A stretch of DNA of 64,000 nt, from assembly GCA_050043265.1 (NCBI GenBank), contig JBHJIR010000032.1:1-64000 (forward strand), written 5' to 3'. The translations under genes and the position numbers were made by a program. The notes below the pieces were generated by a model that worked only from the letters and a program-made list of their open reading frames with translations, was not told the origin of the DNA and searched no databases. Shown here piece by piece: positions 24,607 to 33,044 of this stretch (position 1 is the first letter of the stretch; each line of letters begins with the position of its first letter). Source of the DNA: Pelagibius sp050043265. Lineage in GTDB: Bacteria > Pseudomonadota > Alphaproteobacteria > Kiloniellales > Kiloniellaceae.

Positions 24607-25181
24607 TGGTCCAGGCACTCCCGGACCTTGATGAGGCCGCGGCGGATCCAGGTCTTCACGGTACCCACCGGCCGCTTCAACCGGCCGGCGACCTCGGTCG
24701 GGGTCAGGCCCTGGTGGTAGGACAGCAGGATGCTGTCGCGCTGCTCCTCGCCGAGCAGCCCCAGGCAGCCGAGTACCCGCTGCATCTCCTGGCTGGTCTC
24801 GGCCAGGGTTGCGGGATTGTCGGTGCTCATGCGCTGGTCCCGGTCAGGATTCCATTCCTCCTCTTTGGCGCGGTAGTCGGCCCGCCGCAGCAGATCCAGG
24901 GCGTGGTTGCGGACCACGTTGATCATCCAGGTCATCGGCCGACCGCGGCCCGGATTATAGCTGTCGGCGTAGCGCCAAATCTTCACATAGGCCTCCTGCA
25001 GGGCCTCCTCGGCCCAGGCCTCTCGTCTCAATATACGTAGGGCAATGCCGAAGAGTTTCGCAGAGGTGGCTTCGTAGAGTTCGCCGAAGGCCGCCTGATC
25101 GCCCAGGCTGCACCGCGACAACAACTGGCCCAGCTGATCCGATGCGTCCCTGGCTGCCGTTGACTTCATCACTGCGGTCAC
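24603..25181 (-). CDS. ECF-type RNA polymerase sigma factor (SigK-like)
   Basis: A 192-residue group 4 sigma factor. Region 2 is seen as LYEATSAKLFGIALRILRRE, AWAEEALQEAYVKIWR and PMTWMINVVRNHALD; region 4 as the helix-turn-helix around GLTPTEVAGRLKRPVGTVKT. It pairs with the RskA-like anti-sigma gene. Start may be 25181 or 25169 (MKSTAARD). Sigma/anti-sigma pairs of this type usually autoregulate; a clear ECF promoter was not identified. Confidence 0.92.
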   Translation of the reverse strand: MTAVMKSTAARDASDQLGQLLSRCSLGDQAAFGELYEATSAKLFGIALRILRREAWAEEALQEAYVKIWRYADSYNPGRGRPMTWMINVVRNHALDLLRRADYRAKEEEWNPDRDQRMSTDNPATLAETSQEMQRVLGCLGLLGEEQRDSILLSYHQGLTPTEVAGRLKRPVGTVKTWIRRGLIKVRECLDQ

Positions 25182-25690
25182 ATTTTCCGTCCGTATCGGC
25201 TCATTTCCGGCCGCTGGCGTCCCCGGCTCTCGTTGGGGGCTCCCGTGGGGAATTTTGCAGACCGGGCGGTCGAAGGCAACGGCGAGGGCGCAATCATGGG
25301 GCGCATGCCTGATCGTCTGCTCTGCTGGCGGGGAGGTTGGTCAGCGTTGAAATGGCTGAGTGAAGCGGCGACTTCAAAGACCACTCTGCCTCCTTGGAAC
25401 CCGTTTTGGCCAGGGATAATCCTGCAACTCCGGCTAGCGACGCGCGCGGCGGGGGCCTGTGCGGCGGCAGTGGGCGTCCGGGCGCGTCTTGGAATTGTGC
25501 ATTCGTCCAATGACACACGCGGTCGGTGTTTTGGGTGGTGATCTTTGTGGCTCGTCTCCGGCAAGGGCCTCGATTCTGCGGATATTTGCTGAATATCTGC
25601 CTGACTGGCTGTGCCATCTATGGCATTCCGTTTATAGTGTTGCGGCAAAGCCCACAGGTTGAAATTCACATTCCCGAAAAGGTATGGGGA
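25182..25690. other. Gene-free divergent region, 509 bp
   Basis: It separates the sigma gene and the sensor kinase gene. Open frames here, for example 25233-25541 on the plus strand, lack ribosome-binding sites and family character. TTGGAA at 25404-25409 followed after 15 bases by GATAAT is a possible sigma-70 promoter. The stretch from 25500 on is less GC-rich than the neighbours and probably contains the kinase promoter. I see no RNA gene. Confidence 0.5.
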
Positions 25691-27304
25691 ATGGCTACAA
25701 TCACCGGACGCGAGCACCGTCCGCCGTCGCGTATGGAAACGACGCGTGCGATTCTCGCGCGACGGCGGCGCAACCTGCTGCTGCCGATTCTGCTGCTGGT
25801 TGCCGTCTGCCTGGTGGCGATGGCGGGTCTGCTCTATTGGAGCGCCGGCTCGCTGAACGACCGCGACGCCGGGGCGCAGGAAGACCTTGTACGGTCCATC
25901 GTGCAGATGCGTCGGGACACGTTGCGGCAACTCGTGATCGATTATGCCTGGTGGGATGACGCCGTTGCGAAGCTCGGCACGCAGATGGACGAACGCTGGG
26001 CCAAGGAAGAACTGCCGTCCTACCTGCTGACCAACTTCGACATTGTCGCCGGTTGGGTGATCGCTGCGGACGGGCAGACGATTTTTGCTTTCGAAGACGG
26101 CCGCGCGGTGACGCCTGGGGTGGCCCCGGTGTTGCCTTCGGGTATCGGCACGCTGATTTCTGCTGCCCGCGGCGCCACGGTGATCGACCAGGTCCCACCG
26201 GCCAGTTTCGTGATGCACAACCAGGACCTGGCGCTGGTCGGGGCCAGTCTGATCGCGCCGCTCCATAGGGCCGCCGGGGCTGGCGCGCGCAACGTCCTGG
26301 TTTTTGTCCAGCCGCTCGATCTGACGCTGTTCAACCGGGCCGGTGTCGGCGAGCACATCGCCAATCTGCATTTCCTGCGCGGCGCGGTGCCGCCGGGCTA
26401 CGTCGGTTGCCCGGTCAAAGGGAGCGAAGGCACGGTCATCGGCAGCGTCGTCTGGCGCGGCCAGCGTTCGGGCGACACGCTGCTGTGGAATGTCGCGCCG
26501 CTATTGTTCGTTGCCTTCGCGGCGGTGTGCCTGCTGCTGTTCCTGGCCATCAAGCGGGTGGAGATGGTGGTGTCGCGCGAAGGCCGCCTGTCCATCTCGC
26601 TCTATCAGGAAAAGCAACGGCGTTCGCAGAAATCCAGCTTCGTCTCGATGGTCTCGCACGAACTGCGCACGCCCCTGCAGGCGATCGGCACCTCGGCCGA
26701 CATGCTCGAACGCTTCGGCGACCAGATGTCGGAAGCCGAGCGGCGCGAGGAAACCCGGACCATTCGGCGGGCGGTCAGCACCCTTGCCCGTCTGGTCGAC
26801 GACGTTCTGATGATGGGTCGCGTCGAGGCGGGGGAGAACAGCGAGGGCCGGGAACCGCTCGACCTCGGCCGCTTCAGCCGCGCCGTGTGGCGCGAGGTCT
26901 CCGTTGCCCTGCGTGCGCGCCAGCATCTGGTGTTGAATGACCGGCTCGACGGACCGGTGTGCGGCGCCCATGACGCGGCCCTGCAGACCATTCTGTCCAA
27001 CCTGCTGCAGAACGCGGTCAAGTATTCGCGGGGAACCGGCGATATCGAGGTCGAGCTGGCGCGCGACGGCGACAGTTACCTATTGGCGGTGACCGACTGT
27101 GGCACCGGCATCCCGGAGGAGCAGCGCGAGGCGATCTTCCAGCCGTACTGGCGGGCCAAGGAGGTCGACGGCATCGCCGGGACCGGGCTCGGCCTGTCGG
27201 TGGCCCGCTCGGCAGCCCGTTCCATGGGCGGCGACCTGACTGTCGAAGACGGCGGGCCGGGCAAGGGGGCCCGCTTCGTGGTGCGCTGGCCGGTGTCGGC
27301 GTAA
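25691..27304 (+). CDS. Sensor histidine kinase with CHASE4-like periplasmic domain
   Basis: A 537-residue membrane kinase. Membrane segments lie near 29-50 and 265-290 and enclose a periplasmic domain with DYAWWDDAVAKL, typical of CHASE4. The cytoplasmic part has the HisKA phospho-acceptor region SFVSMVSHELRTPLQAI (His near 321) and the HATPase boxes NLLQNAVKYS, DCGTGIPEE and GTGLGLSVARS. AAAAGG (25677-25682) eight bases before ATG 25691 decides the start. No response regulator gene is next to it, so its partner is unknown. The ligand is also unknown. Confidence 0.9.
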   Translation: MATITGREHRPPSRMETTRAILARRRRNLLLPILLLVAVCLVAMAGLLYWSAGSLNDRDAGAQEDLVRSIVQMRRDTLRQLVIDYAWWDDAVAKLGTQMDERWAKEELPSYLLTNFDIVAGWVIAADGQTIFAFEDGRAVTPGVAPVLPSGIGTLISAARGATVIDQVPPASFVMHNQDLALVGASLIAPLHRAAGAGARNVLVFVQPLDLTLFNRAGVGEHIANLHFLRGAVPPGYVGCPVKGSEGTVIGSVVWRGQRSGDTLLWNVAPLLFVAFAAVCLLLFLAIKRVEMVVSREGRLSISLYQEKQRRSQKSSFVSMVSHELRTPLQAIGTSADMLERFGDQMSEAERREETRTIRRAVSTLARLVDDVLMMGRVEAGENSEGREPLDLGRFSRAVWREVSVALRARQHLVLNDRLDGPVCGAHDAALQTILSNLLQNAVKYSRGTGDIEVELARDGDSYLLAVTDCGTGIPEEQREAIFQPYWRAKEVDGIAGTGLGLSVARSAARSMGGDLTVEDGGPGKGARFVVRWPVSA

Positions 27305-27593
27305 CCTCTGCGGGTGGCAGCTACCCCGGAGAGGGGATTTCTCGGCCCCTAGGGTTGCAACCGGCGATCATCTTAAAGTTGTAATTAACCACAGAAGTAA
27401 CGCTAGAGTATAATTTTGGGCGTTATTTTGGTTTTCATGATGGTTAACAACCGATTCTGGCGAACTGGGCTCATTAATTGTGGGCAAAATTGATAATTTA
27501 CCAGTTTTGCGCGAATTTTTCCTTTGTGACTTCATAGTGATTTCGCATAGATTTCCCCGGGGTCATGGAATCGTTGATTAGTAGGGAGAACGG
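27305..27593. promoter_or_regulatory. AT-rich upstream region of the Xre gene
   Basis: This 289-base gap is far richer in A and T than its flanks (for example GTATAATTTTGGGCG near 27407-27421 and TTGATAATTTACC near 27489-27501). It has no open frame of interest. It most likely contains the promoter and operators of the Xre regulator; no exact motif is assigned. Confidence 0.45.
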
Positions 27594-28043
27594 ATGCTTG
27601 CTCATCAAACCATGGGGAAAGCCAGACAGGCCCATCCCGTAGACGTTCATGTTGGCGGTCGTGTCCGCCTTCGCCGGGTATTTCTCGGATATTCGCAGGA
27701 AAAGCTGGCCAATGCCCTGGGTCTGACGTTTCAGCAGATCCAGAAGTACGAGCGTGGCGCCAACCGCATCAGCGCGAGCAAGCTCTATGAGCTCTCGCGC
27801 ATCCTCAGCGTGCCGGTGACTTACTTCTTCGAAGGAGTCGAGTCCGAAGGCGACGCGGGGAGCGCGGCGAGCCCTGAGGCCGGATCCAGCTCGACGTCTA
27901 ACATCCACTCGTCAGACCCCGACTTCACAAACCAGCGTGAAACGTTACAATTGATCAGCTCTTATTATAGAATTCCCGATGCCAAGGTACGGGCTGAAGT
28001 GTTGTCTCTTTTGAAGACGCTGGGGCGTCCCGCCGAGAGTTAA
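27594..28043 (+). CDS. Xre-family regulator (cro/C1 helix-turn-helix)
   Basis: A 149-residue DNA-binding protein. The HTH domain spans roughly residues 20-77: RVRLRRVFLGYSQEKLANAL, then GLTFQQIQKYERGANRISAS and LYELSRILSVPVTYFFEG. The rest is a Ser/Glu-rich linker and a short helical C-terminus (LISSYYRIPDAKVRAEVLSL). This domain plan is widespread in alphaproteobacteria, where it is found in stress and cell-cycle regulators. GGGAGA precedes ATG 27594. A close relative is encoded at 46629-47135. It stands just before the quorum-sensing genes, but a functional link is not shown. Confidence 0.88.
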   Translation: MLAHQTMGKARQAHPVDVHVGGRVRLRRVFLGYSQEKLANALGLTFQQIQKYERGANRISASKLYELSRILSVPVTYFFEGVESEGDAGSAASPEAGSSSTSNIHSSDPDFTNQRETLQLISSYYRIPDAKVRAEVLSLLKTLGRPAES

Positions 28044-28111
28044 TCGGCGAGGGGACGTCAGGGAGGTTAGGACGGCGCAAGCGAAAGCGGGAACCCGGAA
28101 CAGGAACCCAG

Positions 28112-28132
28112 CACGGTTGGCAACCAACCGTG
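28112..28132. promoter_or_regulatory. 21-bp perfect palindrome between Xre and LuxR genes
   Basis: CACGGTTGG (28112-28120) and CCAACCGTG (28124-28132) flank the loop CAA. There is no T tract, so it may be a weak terminator of the Xre gene or an operator for LuxR. Its length and symmetry are like those of lux-box type sites, but the bases differ from the palindrome before luxI. Confidence 0.4.
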
Positions 28133-28196
28133 GTTACCCTTTCGCATACCTTCCGCCTTGCGCCGGCCCTTTATTTGTCAGTGATGTTCGGTCTCA

Positions 28197-28218
28197 CAAG
28201 GGGCAGGGTTGCCCCTTG
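28197..28218 (+). promoter_or_regulatory. Hairpin touching the ribosome-binding site of the LuxR gene
   Basis: CAAGGGGCA (28197-28205) and TGCCCCTTG (28210-28218) are perfect nine-base arms with the loop GGGT. The 3' arm ends on the first base of GGAGG (28218-28222), the likely ribosome-binding site of the LuxR gene. The stem could mask or expose that site, so translation control of the receptor is plausible. Confidence 0.5.
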
Positions 28219-28232
28219 GAGGCTGCTTTTTG

Positions 28233-29048
28233 GTGCCCGCCGGCGGGCCGCGGACGGCGGCCATGAGCGGCGTGGTGGAACGCGGCAGCGTGGCCTCCTA
28301 TGTCGAGTGGCTGGGCGGGGCCGCCAGCACCGCCGAGATCAGCGTCCGCCTGGAAACCGTGCTGCAGGAGCTTGGTTTCGACCGCTTCGCCTATGTCCAT
28401 GTCCGCACACCGCTGGGCAAGAAAATCCCGTCCTTCGTGCCGGCCGGCTCGCGCAGCGGCAACCAGGTGCATGAGTTCCTGGCGACGCTGCCCGATGCCT
28501 GGGTGGGGCACTACCTGTCGCAGGACTATGGCGATCTGGACCCCACCCTGCAGGCCGCCCTTGGCCGCCTGATGCCGTTTGACTGGCGCGAGATCGGCAG
28601 CCGCAACGACCTGACGACCGGACAGCGCCGGGTGCTGAACGAGGCGCGCGACCACGGCATCAGGAATGGCGCCACCATTCCGATCCATGGGCCCGATAGC
28701 GGACTTTCGACGCTCAGTATCGTTGCCGATAGCAGCGAGCAGGCATTCAGCGAGGCCTTTCGCCGGGCCTACAAGGACTTGGTCTGGTTGGCGATCAACA
28801 CGCATGAGGCTTTCCTGAGGCTGGCCGAAGACGTCGCCGAGCCGGGCCGGGTGCGCCTGACCGATCGCGAGAGGGACTGTCTGATGTGGACGGCCCGCGG
28901 CAAGACCGCCTGGGAGGTTGGCCAGATTCTCGCCATTTCCGAGGAAACGGTGCTGTTCCACCTGAAGAACGCAACCCGCAAGCTGGGGGTCTTCTCCAAG
29001 CACCACGCGGTCGTCAAAGCCATCGTGCAGGGCTATATCCTGCCCTAG
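28233..29048 (+). CDS. LuxR-family acyl-homoserine lactone receptor/regulator
   Basis: A 271-residue regulator with an N-terminal autoinducer-binding domain and a C-terminal LuxR helix-turn-helix. The invariant ligand-pocket residues of TraR/LuxR are visible in DAWVGHYLSQDYGDLDP (Trp, Tyr, Asp, Pro), FDWREI (Trp) and GIRNGATIPIHG (Gly). The DNA-binding part reads LTDRERDCLMWTARGKTAWE and HLKNATRKLGVFSKHHAV. GTG 28233 (or TTG 28230) is preferred over ATG 28263 because GGAGG at 28218-28222 serves it. The gene lies 222 bases upstream of luxI, the usual arrangement for a cognate pair. Confidence 0.92.
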   Translation: MPAGGPRTAAMSGVVERGSVASYVEWLGGAASTAEISVRLETVLQELGFDRFAYVHVRTPLGKKIPSFVPAGSRSGNQVHEFLATLPDAWVGHYLSQDYGDLDPTLQAALGRLMPFDWREIGSRNDLTTGQRRVLNEARDHGIRNGATIPIHGPDSGLSTLSIVADSSEQAFSEAFRRAYKDLVWLAINTHEAFLRLAEDVAEPGRVRLTDRERDCLMWTARGKTAWEVGQILAISEETVLFHLKNATRKLGVFSKHHAVVKAIVQGYILP

Positions 29049-29190
29049 AGGCTTTCTCTCATTGTCCCCTTCACTGACGTAAACCCGCGGAATAGGTCCT
29101 GGCCCGTCGCCCTCCGCGAAGACCCCCTGCGGCCCCGCCGGCGGCATCCGCCGCTCTGAATTTCCCGGAAAAGCCCCCCTTTCCGCGCTA

Positions 29191-29208
29191 CCCCCCAATT
29201 CTGGGGGG
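29191..29208. promoter_or_regulatory. Candidate lux-box palindrome upstream of luxI
   Basis: CCCCCCAATTCTGGGGGG has perfect seven-base arms (CCCCCCA/TGGGGGG) around ATTC, total 18 bases, about 63 bases before the luxI start. Size, dyad symmetry and position are those of a LuxR-type binding site. The region has no competing feature. The sequence is not that of the Vibrio or Agrobacterium box. Confidence 0.55.
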
Positions 29209-29270
29209 CTGTCTGCGGCCGCGCTTGGCTGTCCAATCGGTGGCGGAGGCGACAGGAGGGGGATGCGGCC

Positions 29271-29915
29271 GTGATCGATGTTGTGACACCGGACCTCTAT
29301 GGGGCTTACGCCGGGGAACTGCGCATGATGTTCCAGCAACGCTATAGGGTCTTCAGGCAGCGCCTCGGCTGGAGCGTACCGGGCGGCGACGGTCCCGGAG
29401 GCCCCGGCGAGCCGGGCGAGGAGCGCGACACGTTCGACGCCCTCTACCCGGTCTACCTGCTGGCCTTCGATGCCGGGGAGAAGCTTGCCGGCAGCTGGCG
29501 GTTCCTGCCGACCACCGGGCCCTACATGCTGCGTGACGTCTTTGCGCCGCTGCTGGGAGGCGCGCGCGCGCCTTACCACCCCCTGATCTGGGAAGGTAGC
29601 CGCTTCGCGGTCGAGGGCAGGGGATCGCGGACGCGCACCAGCAGCGAGCTGCTCTGCGCCGTCACCGAGACCTGCATCGCCTTCGGTATCCGCGAACTGA
29701 TCACCGTTTATGACGCTCGAATGGAGCGCCTGCTGCCACGGCTCGGCTGTCCGCCGAAGTGGCAGTCGCCGGCCCATATCATCGGCGGCGCCCCGGCCTA
29801 CACCGGCCGTTTCGACATGAACCACGCGACCCTGGCGAGCCTGCGCGCGGTTGGAGGCATTCAAGGCTCGGTCATCCGCACGGCCCCGTTCCTCGACGAG
29901 GCAGCGGTTGCCTAA
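29271..29915 (+). CDS. LuxI-family acyl-homoserine lactone synthase
   Basis: A 214-residue autoinducer synthase that joins an acyl group from acyl-ACP or acyl-CoA to S-adenosylmethionine, giving an AHL and MTA. Conserved residues are seen in MMFQQRYRVFRQRLGW (Arg, Phe, Trp), in AGSWRFLPTTGPYML and in WEGSRFAV; the latter contain the catalytic acidic and Arg residues. A Gly/Pro/Glu-rich insertion (about 42-52) sits where the acceptor loop normally is. GTG 29271 follows AGGAGGGGG. Acyl chain cannot be read from sequence. MTA would be recycled by mtnN (10664-11365). Confidence 0.92.
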   Translation: MIDVVTPDLYGAYAGELRMMFQQRYRVFRQRLGWSVPGGDGPGGPGEPGEERDTFDALYPVYLLAFDAGEKLAGSWRFLPTTGPYMLRDVFAPLLGGARAPYHPLIWEGSRFAVEGRGSRTRTSSELLCAVTETCIAFGIRELITVYDARMERLLPRLGCPPKWQSPAHIIGGAPAYTGRFDMNHATLASLRAVGGIQGSVIRTAPFLDEAAVA

Positions 29916-29941
29916 CCCCCCAAACACTGAGGAGAGAAGAA

Positions 29942-30199
29942 ATGTCTGACAGCAAAGATCCCATCGAACTGAAGCTCTGCGATCCGTTGCAGGACGCCGC
30001 CGCCATCAAGCGCTGCCTGGACTACCTGCGCATCGAGGCCGACCGAACCGGGCTGCCCTTTGCGGCGCACCTGATCGGCGTCGCCGCCGAGGCGGTGTCG
30101 GATTCGATCGCGCTGTCCGAGAAATCGGTCGCCCGCATCGACCGCAACGGCGCCAACCAGATGGCGGCGTCTGCCGGCAGCATGCACCACCGCCACTGA
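29942..30199 (+). CDS. Small conserved-looking protein after luxI (85 residues), unknown
   Basis: A soluble 85-residue protein starting MSDSKDPIELKL, with two predicted amphipathic helices (about 15-35 and 40-65) and a polar, His-rich end (MHHRH). A GAGGAGAG directly precedes ATG 29942, 26 bases after luxI, so it is cotranscribed. I recognise no domain. Its position suggests a partner or modulator of the AHL system or of the P450 operon that follows. A longer frame to 29759 is a shadow of luxI. Confidence 0.7.
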   Translation: MSDSKDPIELKLCDPLQDAAAIKRCLDYLRIEADRTGLPFAAHLIGVAAEAVSDSIALSEKSVARIDRNGANQMAASAGSMHHRH

Positions 30200-30217
30200 G
30201 CCGGTGGCGCCGTTCGG

Positions 30218-30239
30218 CCCGGGGCAACGTCGCCCCGGG
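30218..30239 (+). terminator. GC stem after the 85-residue gene
   Basis: CCCGGGGC (30218-30225) and GCCCCGGG (30232-30239) form a perfect eight-base stem with a six-base loop, 19 bases after the stop codon. There is no T tract, so it could attenuate rather than end transcription between the luxI part and the P450 part of the locus. Confidence 0.5.
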
Positions 30240-30332
30240 GACCTTAGAGACGCAATGTGGTGAAACGCAATCGGGGCGGCGCGGCGATGCTGCGCGGCCA
30301 AGGAAGCAGAGACAAGGATTGAGAGGGCAGCC

Positions 30333-31823
30333 ATGAGCCTTACAATCGATCATCTTTCCGGCGATCATCTTTCCGGCGATCGTCTTTCCGGCGCGCCGGC
30401 CGCCGGCCGCTTTGCCGGACGGCAGGACGCACAGGCTCCGGCCCAGTTGCCGGCCCGGATGCCGGTACAGCTGAAGGGTCGGTTTCTGCTCGGCCACCTG
30501 CCGGAACTCCGCGCCGACCCCTTGCGTTTTTTCACCCGCGTCGCCCGCGACCACGGCGATGCGGTGGAACTGCATTTCGGCATCGACAAGGTGTTGATGC
30601 TGAACAATCCGGCGATGATCCGCCATGTCCTGCAGGACAACCGGCTGAACTACGAGAAGAGCAAATTCTACGATGTCATGCGGGCGATTCTCGGGGATGG
30701 GATCTTCCTCGCCGAGGGCGACGAATGGCTGTCGCAAAGACGCACGGCAGCCCGCAGTTTCCAGGGCTGTCAGCTGCGCCGCATGACCGCGGCCATGCAG
30801 GACGCCGTCGGCGACCTGCAGGAACGCTGGAGCGTTCTGGCGGCGCGCGAGGCGGTCATCGACGTGATCCCGGAGATGATGCGTCTGACCCTCGACATTC
30901 TTATGCGCACGCTGTTCAGCCTGCGCCTGGACGACCAACGTGGCGGACAGCACGAAGACGTCTTCGATGCCCTGACCGTGGTGCTGCGCGATGCGGAAAG
31001 CCGCATCTGGTCGCCGTTCAATCCGCCGCGCTGGGTGCCGAGCCGGCGCAACCGCGCCGTCCGTGCCGCTCTTGAACGTCTCGACCGTTTCGTCTTCGAC
31101 CTGATCGCCGCGCGCCGGGCCGCCGGGACGCGGGAAGATGCCGCCGACAACGACCTGCTCGACATGCTGCTGGAGAACCAGAACGGCCGCAGCGACCGCC
31201 AGCTCTGCGGGCAGATCCAGTCGATGATCCTGGCCGGCCACGAGACCACTGCCAATGCCCTGACCTGGTGCTGGTATCTGCTGTCGCTGCACCCGGAATC
31301 CCTGCGTCGCCTGCGCAGCGAAGCACGGTCGGTGCTGAAGGGCCGACCGGCCGGTTTCACCGATCTGGCCGACCTGAAATACACCCGCATGGTGTTCGAC
31401 GAGACCCTGCGGCTTTATCCGCCGCTGTGGACCTTCTCGCGCACCGCGGTGGCCGACGATGAGATCGCCGGGATCGGGGTCCCGGCCGGCACCAATGTCA
31501 TGCTGAACATGTTCGCGGTGCACCGCCGGCCGGAGCTGTGGGAGAATCCGGAGGGCTTCGACCCGCAGCGCTTCGATCCCGCCCGATCTGAATCGTCGGG
31601 CCGGGGCGGCCAGCGCTTCGCCTATTTTCCCTTCAGCGACGGGCCGCGCACCTGCCTGGGCGAGCGCTTCGCGGTCCTTGAATCGATGATCGCGATCGCC
31701 GGCATCGTCGACCGCTTCGACCTGCAACTGCTGCCGGGGCAGAAGGTGGAGCCGGAGCCGATGATCACCCTGCGGCCGCGCGGGCCGCTGCTGATGCGGT
31801 TGCGTCCGGCACCCGCCGCCTGA
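30333..31823 (+). CDS. Cytochrome P450 monooxygenase
   Basis: A 496-residue soluble-type P450. The I-helix oxygen-binding motif AGHETTANAL (about 298-307), the ETLR of the K-helix (about 355) and the haem loop FPFSDGPRTCLGERFA with the Cys ligand near 440 are all intact. Overall pattern is closest to the bacterial members of the fatty-acid hydroxylase clan (class E), with an additional N-terminal segment of about 50 residues holding DHLSG-DHLSG-DRLSG, coded by a 15-base tandem repeat. GAGAGGG precedes the ATG. No ferredoxin or reductase gene is adjacent. An MFS exporter and an acyl ligase follow, so it probably oxidises an acyl-type product. Confidence 0.92.
   Translation: MSLTIDHLSGDHLSGDRLSGAPAAGRFAGRQDAQAPAQLPARMPVQLKGRFLLGHLPELRADPLRFFTRVARDHGDAVELHFGIDKVLMLNNPAMIRHVLQDNRLNYEKSKFYDVMRAILGDGIFLAEGDEWLSQRRTAARSFQGCQLRRMTAAMQDAVGDLQERWSVLAAREAVIDVIPEMMRLTLDILMRTLFSLRLDDQRGGQHEDVFDALTVVLRDAESRIWSPFNPPRWVPSRRNRAVRAALERLDRFVFDLIAARRAAGTREDAADNDLLDMLLENQNGRSDRQLCGQIQSMILAGHETTANALTWCWYLLSLHPESLRRLRSEARSVLKGRPAGFTDLADLKYTRMVFDETLRLYPPLWTFSRTAVADDEIAGIGVPAGTNVMLNMFAVHRRPELWENPEGFDPQRFDPARSESSGRGGQRFAYFPFSDGPRTCLGERFAVLESMIAIAGIVDRFDLQLLPGQKVEPEPMITLRPRGPLLMRLRPAPAA
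30348..30392. repeat. 15-bp tandem repeat in the P450 N-terminus
   Basis: GATCATCTTTCCGGC occurs twice exactly (30348-30362, 30363-30377) and once with one change (30378-30392). It encodes three copies of D-H/R-L-S-G just after the start codon and keeps the frame. Confidence 0.95.
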
Positions 31824-31857
31824 CCCGCCGCGGACTGAACCCACGGAGATCCAAACC

Positions 31858-33018
31858 ATGCCGGCGCCGTTCCTGGTTGCCCTGACGTATCTGGTGGGGC
31901 TGGGTATCGTCTATCCCTTCCTGCCGTTCCAGGCCCTCGGGCTCGGCGCGACGCCGCTGCAGGTTTCGCTGCTGCTGGTTACGGACACCGCGGTCATTCT
32001 GCTGCTGGCCCCTTTCTGGGGTCGCCTCAGCGATCAGTGGGGGCGGCGCTGGGTGATCTTCCTGGCCCTGTCGACGGCGCCTTTTGCCTGCCTGCTGCTG
32101 GCCTACGCCGACAGTCTGCTGCTGCTGTTCGCCGCACGGGCCTGTGCCGGCATCAGCAATGCGGCGATCCCGGTGATCCAGGCCCTGGTTGCCGACCGCA
32201 CCTGCGCCAAGAGCCGGGTCTGCGGTATGGCGAACGTGAATTCCGCCTACGGCCTGGCCTTCATCATCGGCCCGCTGGTCGGTACCCTGCTGCTCGGCAA
32301 CGGCGGCGACGACTACCGCAGCGCCGCCTTCGGTGCCGGCGGTTTCGCCCTGTTGTCGGTGCTGCTGACGGCGACGCTGGCGCGCAGCACCTCGCCCCGC
32401 TCGGGCGGGCGGCTGCGTTTCATCGTGCTGCCGCCGCGCAGCATTCTGGTGGCGCCGCTCTGCATCGCGCCGATCGTCATCATGGCCGTGCTGTCCTTCG
32501 CCTACGCCTCGATGGATTCGACCTTGGGTCTGTGGTCGTCGCGCGTGCTGGCCTGGGATGCCCGCGACGTTTCGCTGGCCTTCACCGCCGCCGGCCTGGC
32601 CGCGGTGTTCAGCCTCTGGGTCCTGATCCCGCCGCTCTGCGCGCGTTATGGCGAAGGGCGGGTGACGGCGGGTGCCAGCGCCTCGATGGTGTTGGGCATG
32701 GCATTCTTCGTGTTGTGGCCGAACGACCTGGCGATCATCGCGGCCTTGATGCTGTTGGGGGCGGGCATTGCCATGTCCCTGTCCTGTCTGCAGGCCCTGC
32801 TGTCGAAGGCGTCGCCGGAGACGGTGCAGGGGGCGGCCATGGGGTTCAATCACGCGGTCCTCAGCTTCGCGCGTATTCTCGGACCGGTGTGGGGCGGCTT
32901 CGCCCTCGGCAGCCTCGGTGTCGGCTGGCCCTATCTGGTCGGCGCGTTGCTGGCATCTGGTGCCCTGGTGCTGGTGATGTGGGTGTATCGTCCTTTGCCG
33001 GGGGCGCTGCAGGGCTAA
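31858..33018 (+). CDS. MFS transporter
   Basis: A 386-residue major facilitator with twelve predicted membrane helices. The loop-2/3 motif GRLSDQWGRR is a good copy of the family motif A. It resembles drug and metabolite exporters. GGAG lies before the ATG, 34 bases after the P450 gene. In this context export of the P450/ligase product is likely; direction and substrate are inference. Confidence 0.9.
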   Translation: MPAPFLVALTYLVGLGIVYPFLPFQALGLGATPLQVSLLLVTDTAVILLLAPFWGRLSDQWGRRWVIFLALSTAPFACLLLAYADSLLLLFAARACAGISNAAIPVIQALVADRTCAKSRVCGMANVNSAYGLAFIIGPLVGTLLLGNGGDDYRSAAFGAGGFALLSVLLTATLARSTSPRSGGRLRFIVLPPRSILVAPLCIAPIVIMAVLSFAYASMDSTLGLWSSRVLAWDARDVSLAFTAAGLAAVFSLWVLIPPLCARYGEGRVTAGASASMVLGMAFFVLWPNDLAIIAALMLLGAGIAMSLSCLQALLSKASPETVQGAAMGFNHAVLSFARILGPVWGGFALGSLGVGWPYLVGALLASGALVLVMWVYRPLPGALQG

Positions 33019-33044
33019 GCGGCGTTGTGCGCCGGAGGGATGCG

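Noticed and set aside
25233..25541. A 102-codon open frame on the plus strand between sigma factor and kinase
   Set aside because: No ribosome-binding site, no recognisable domain, biased Trp/Arg/Ala composition.
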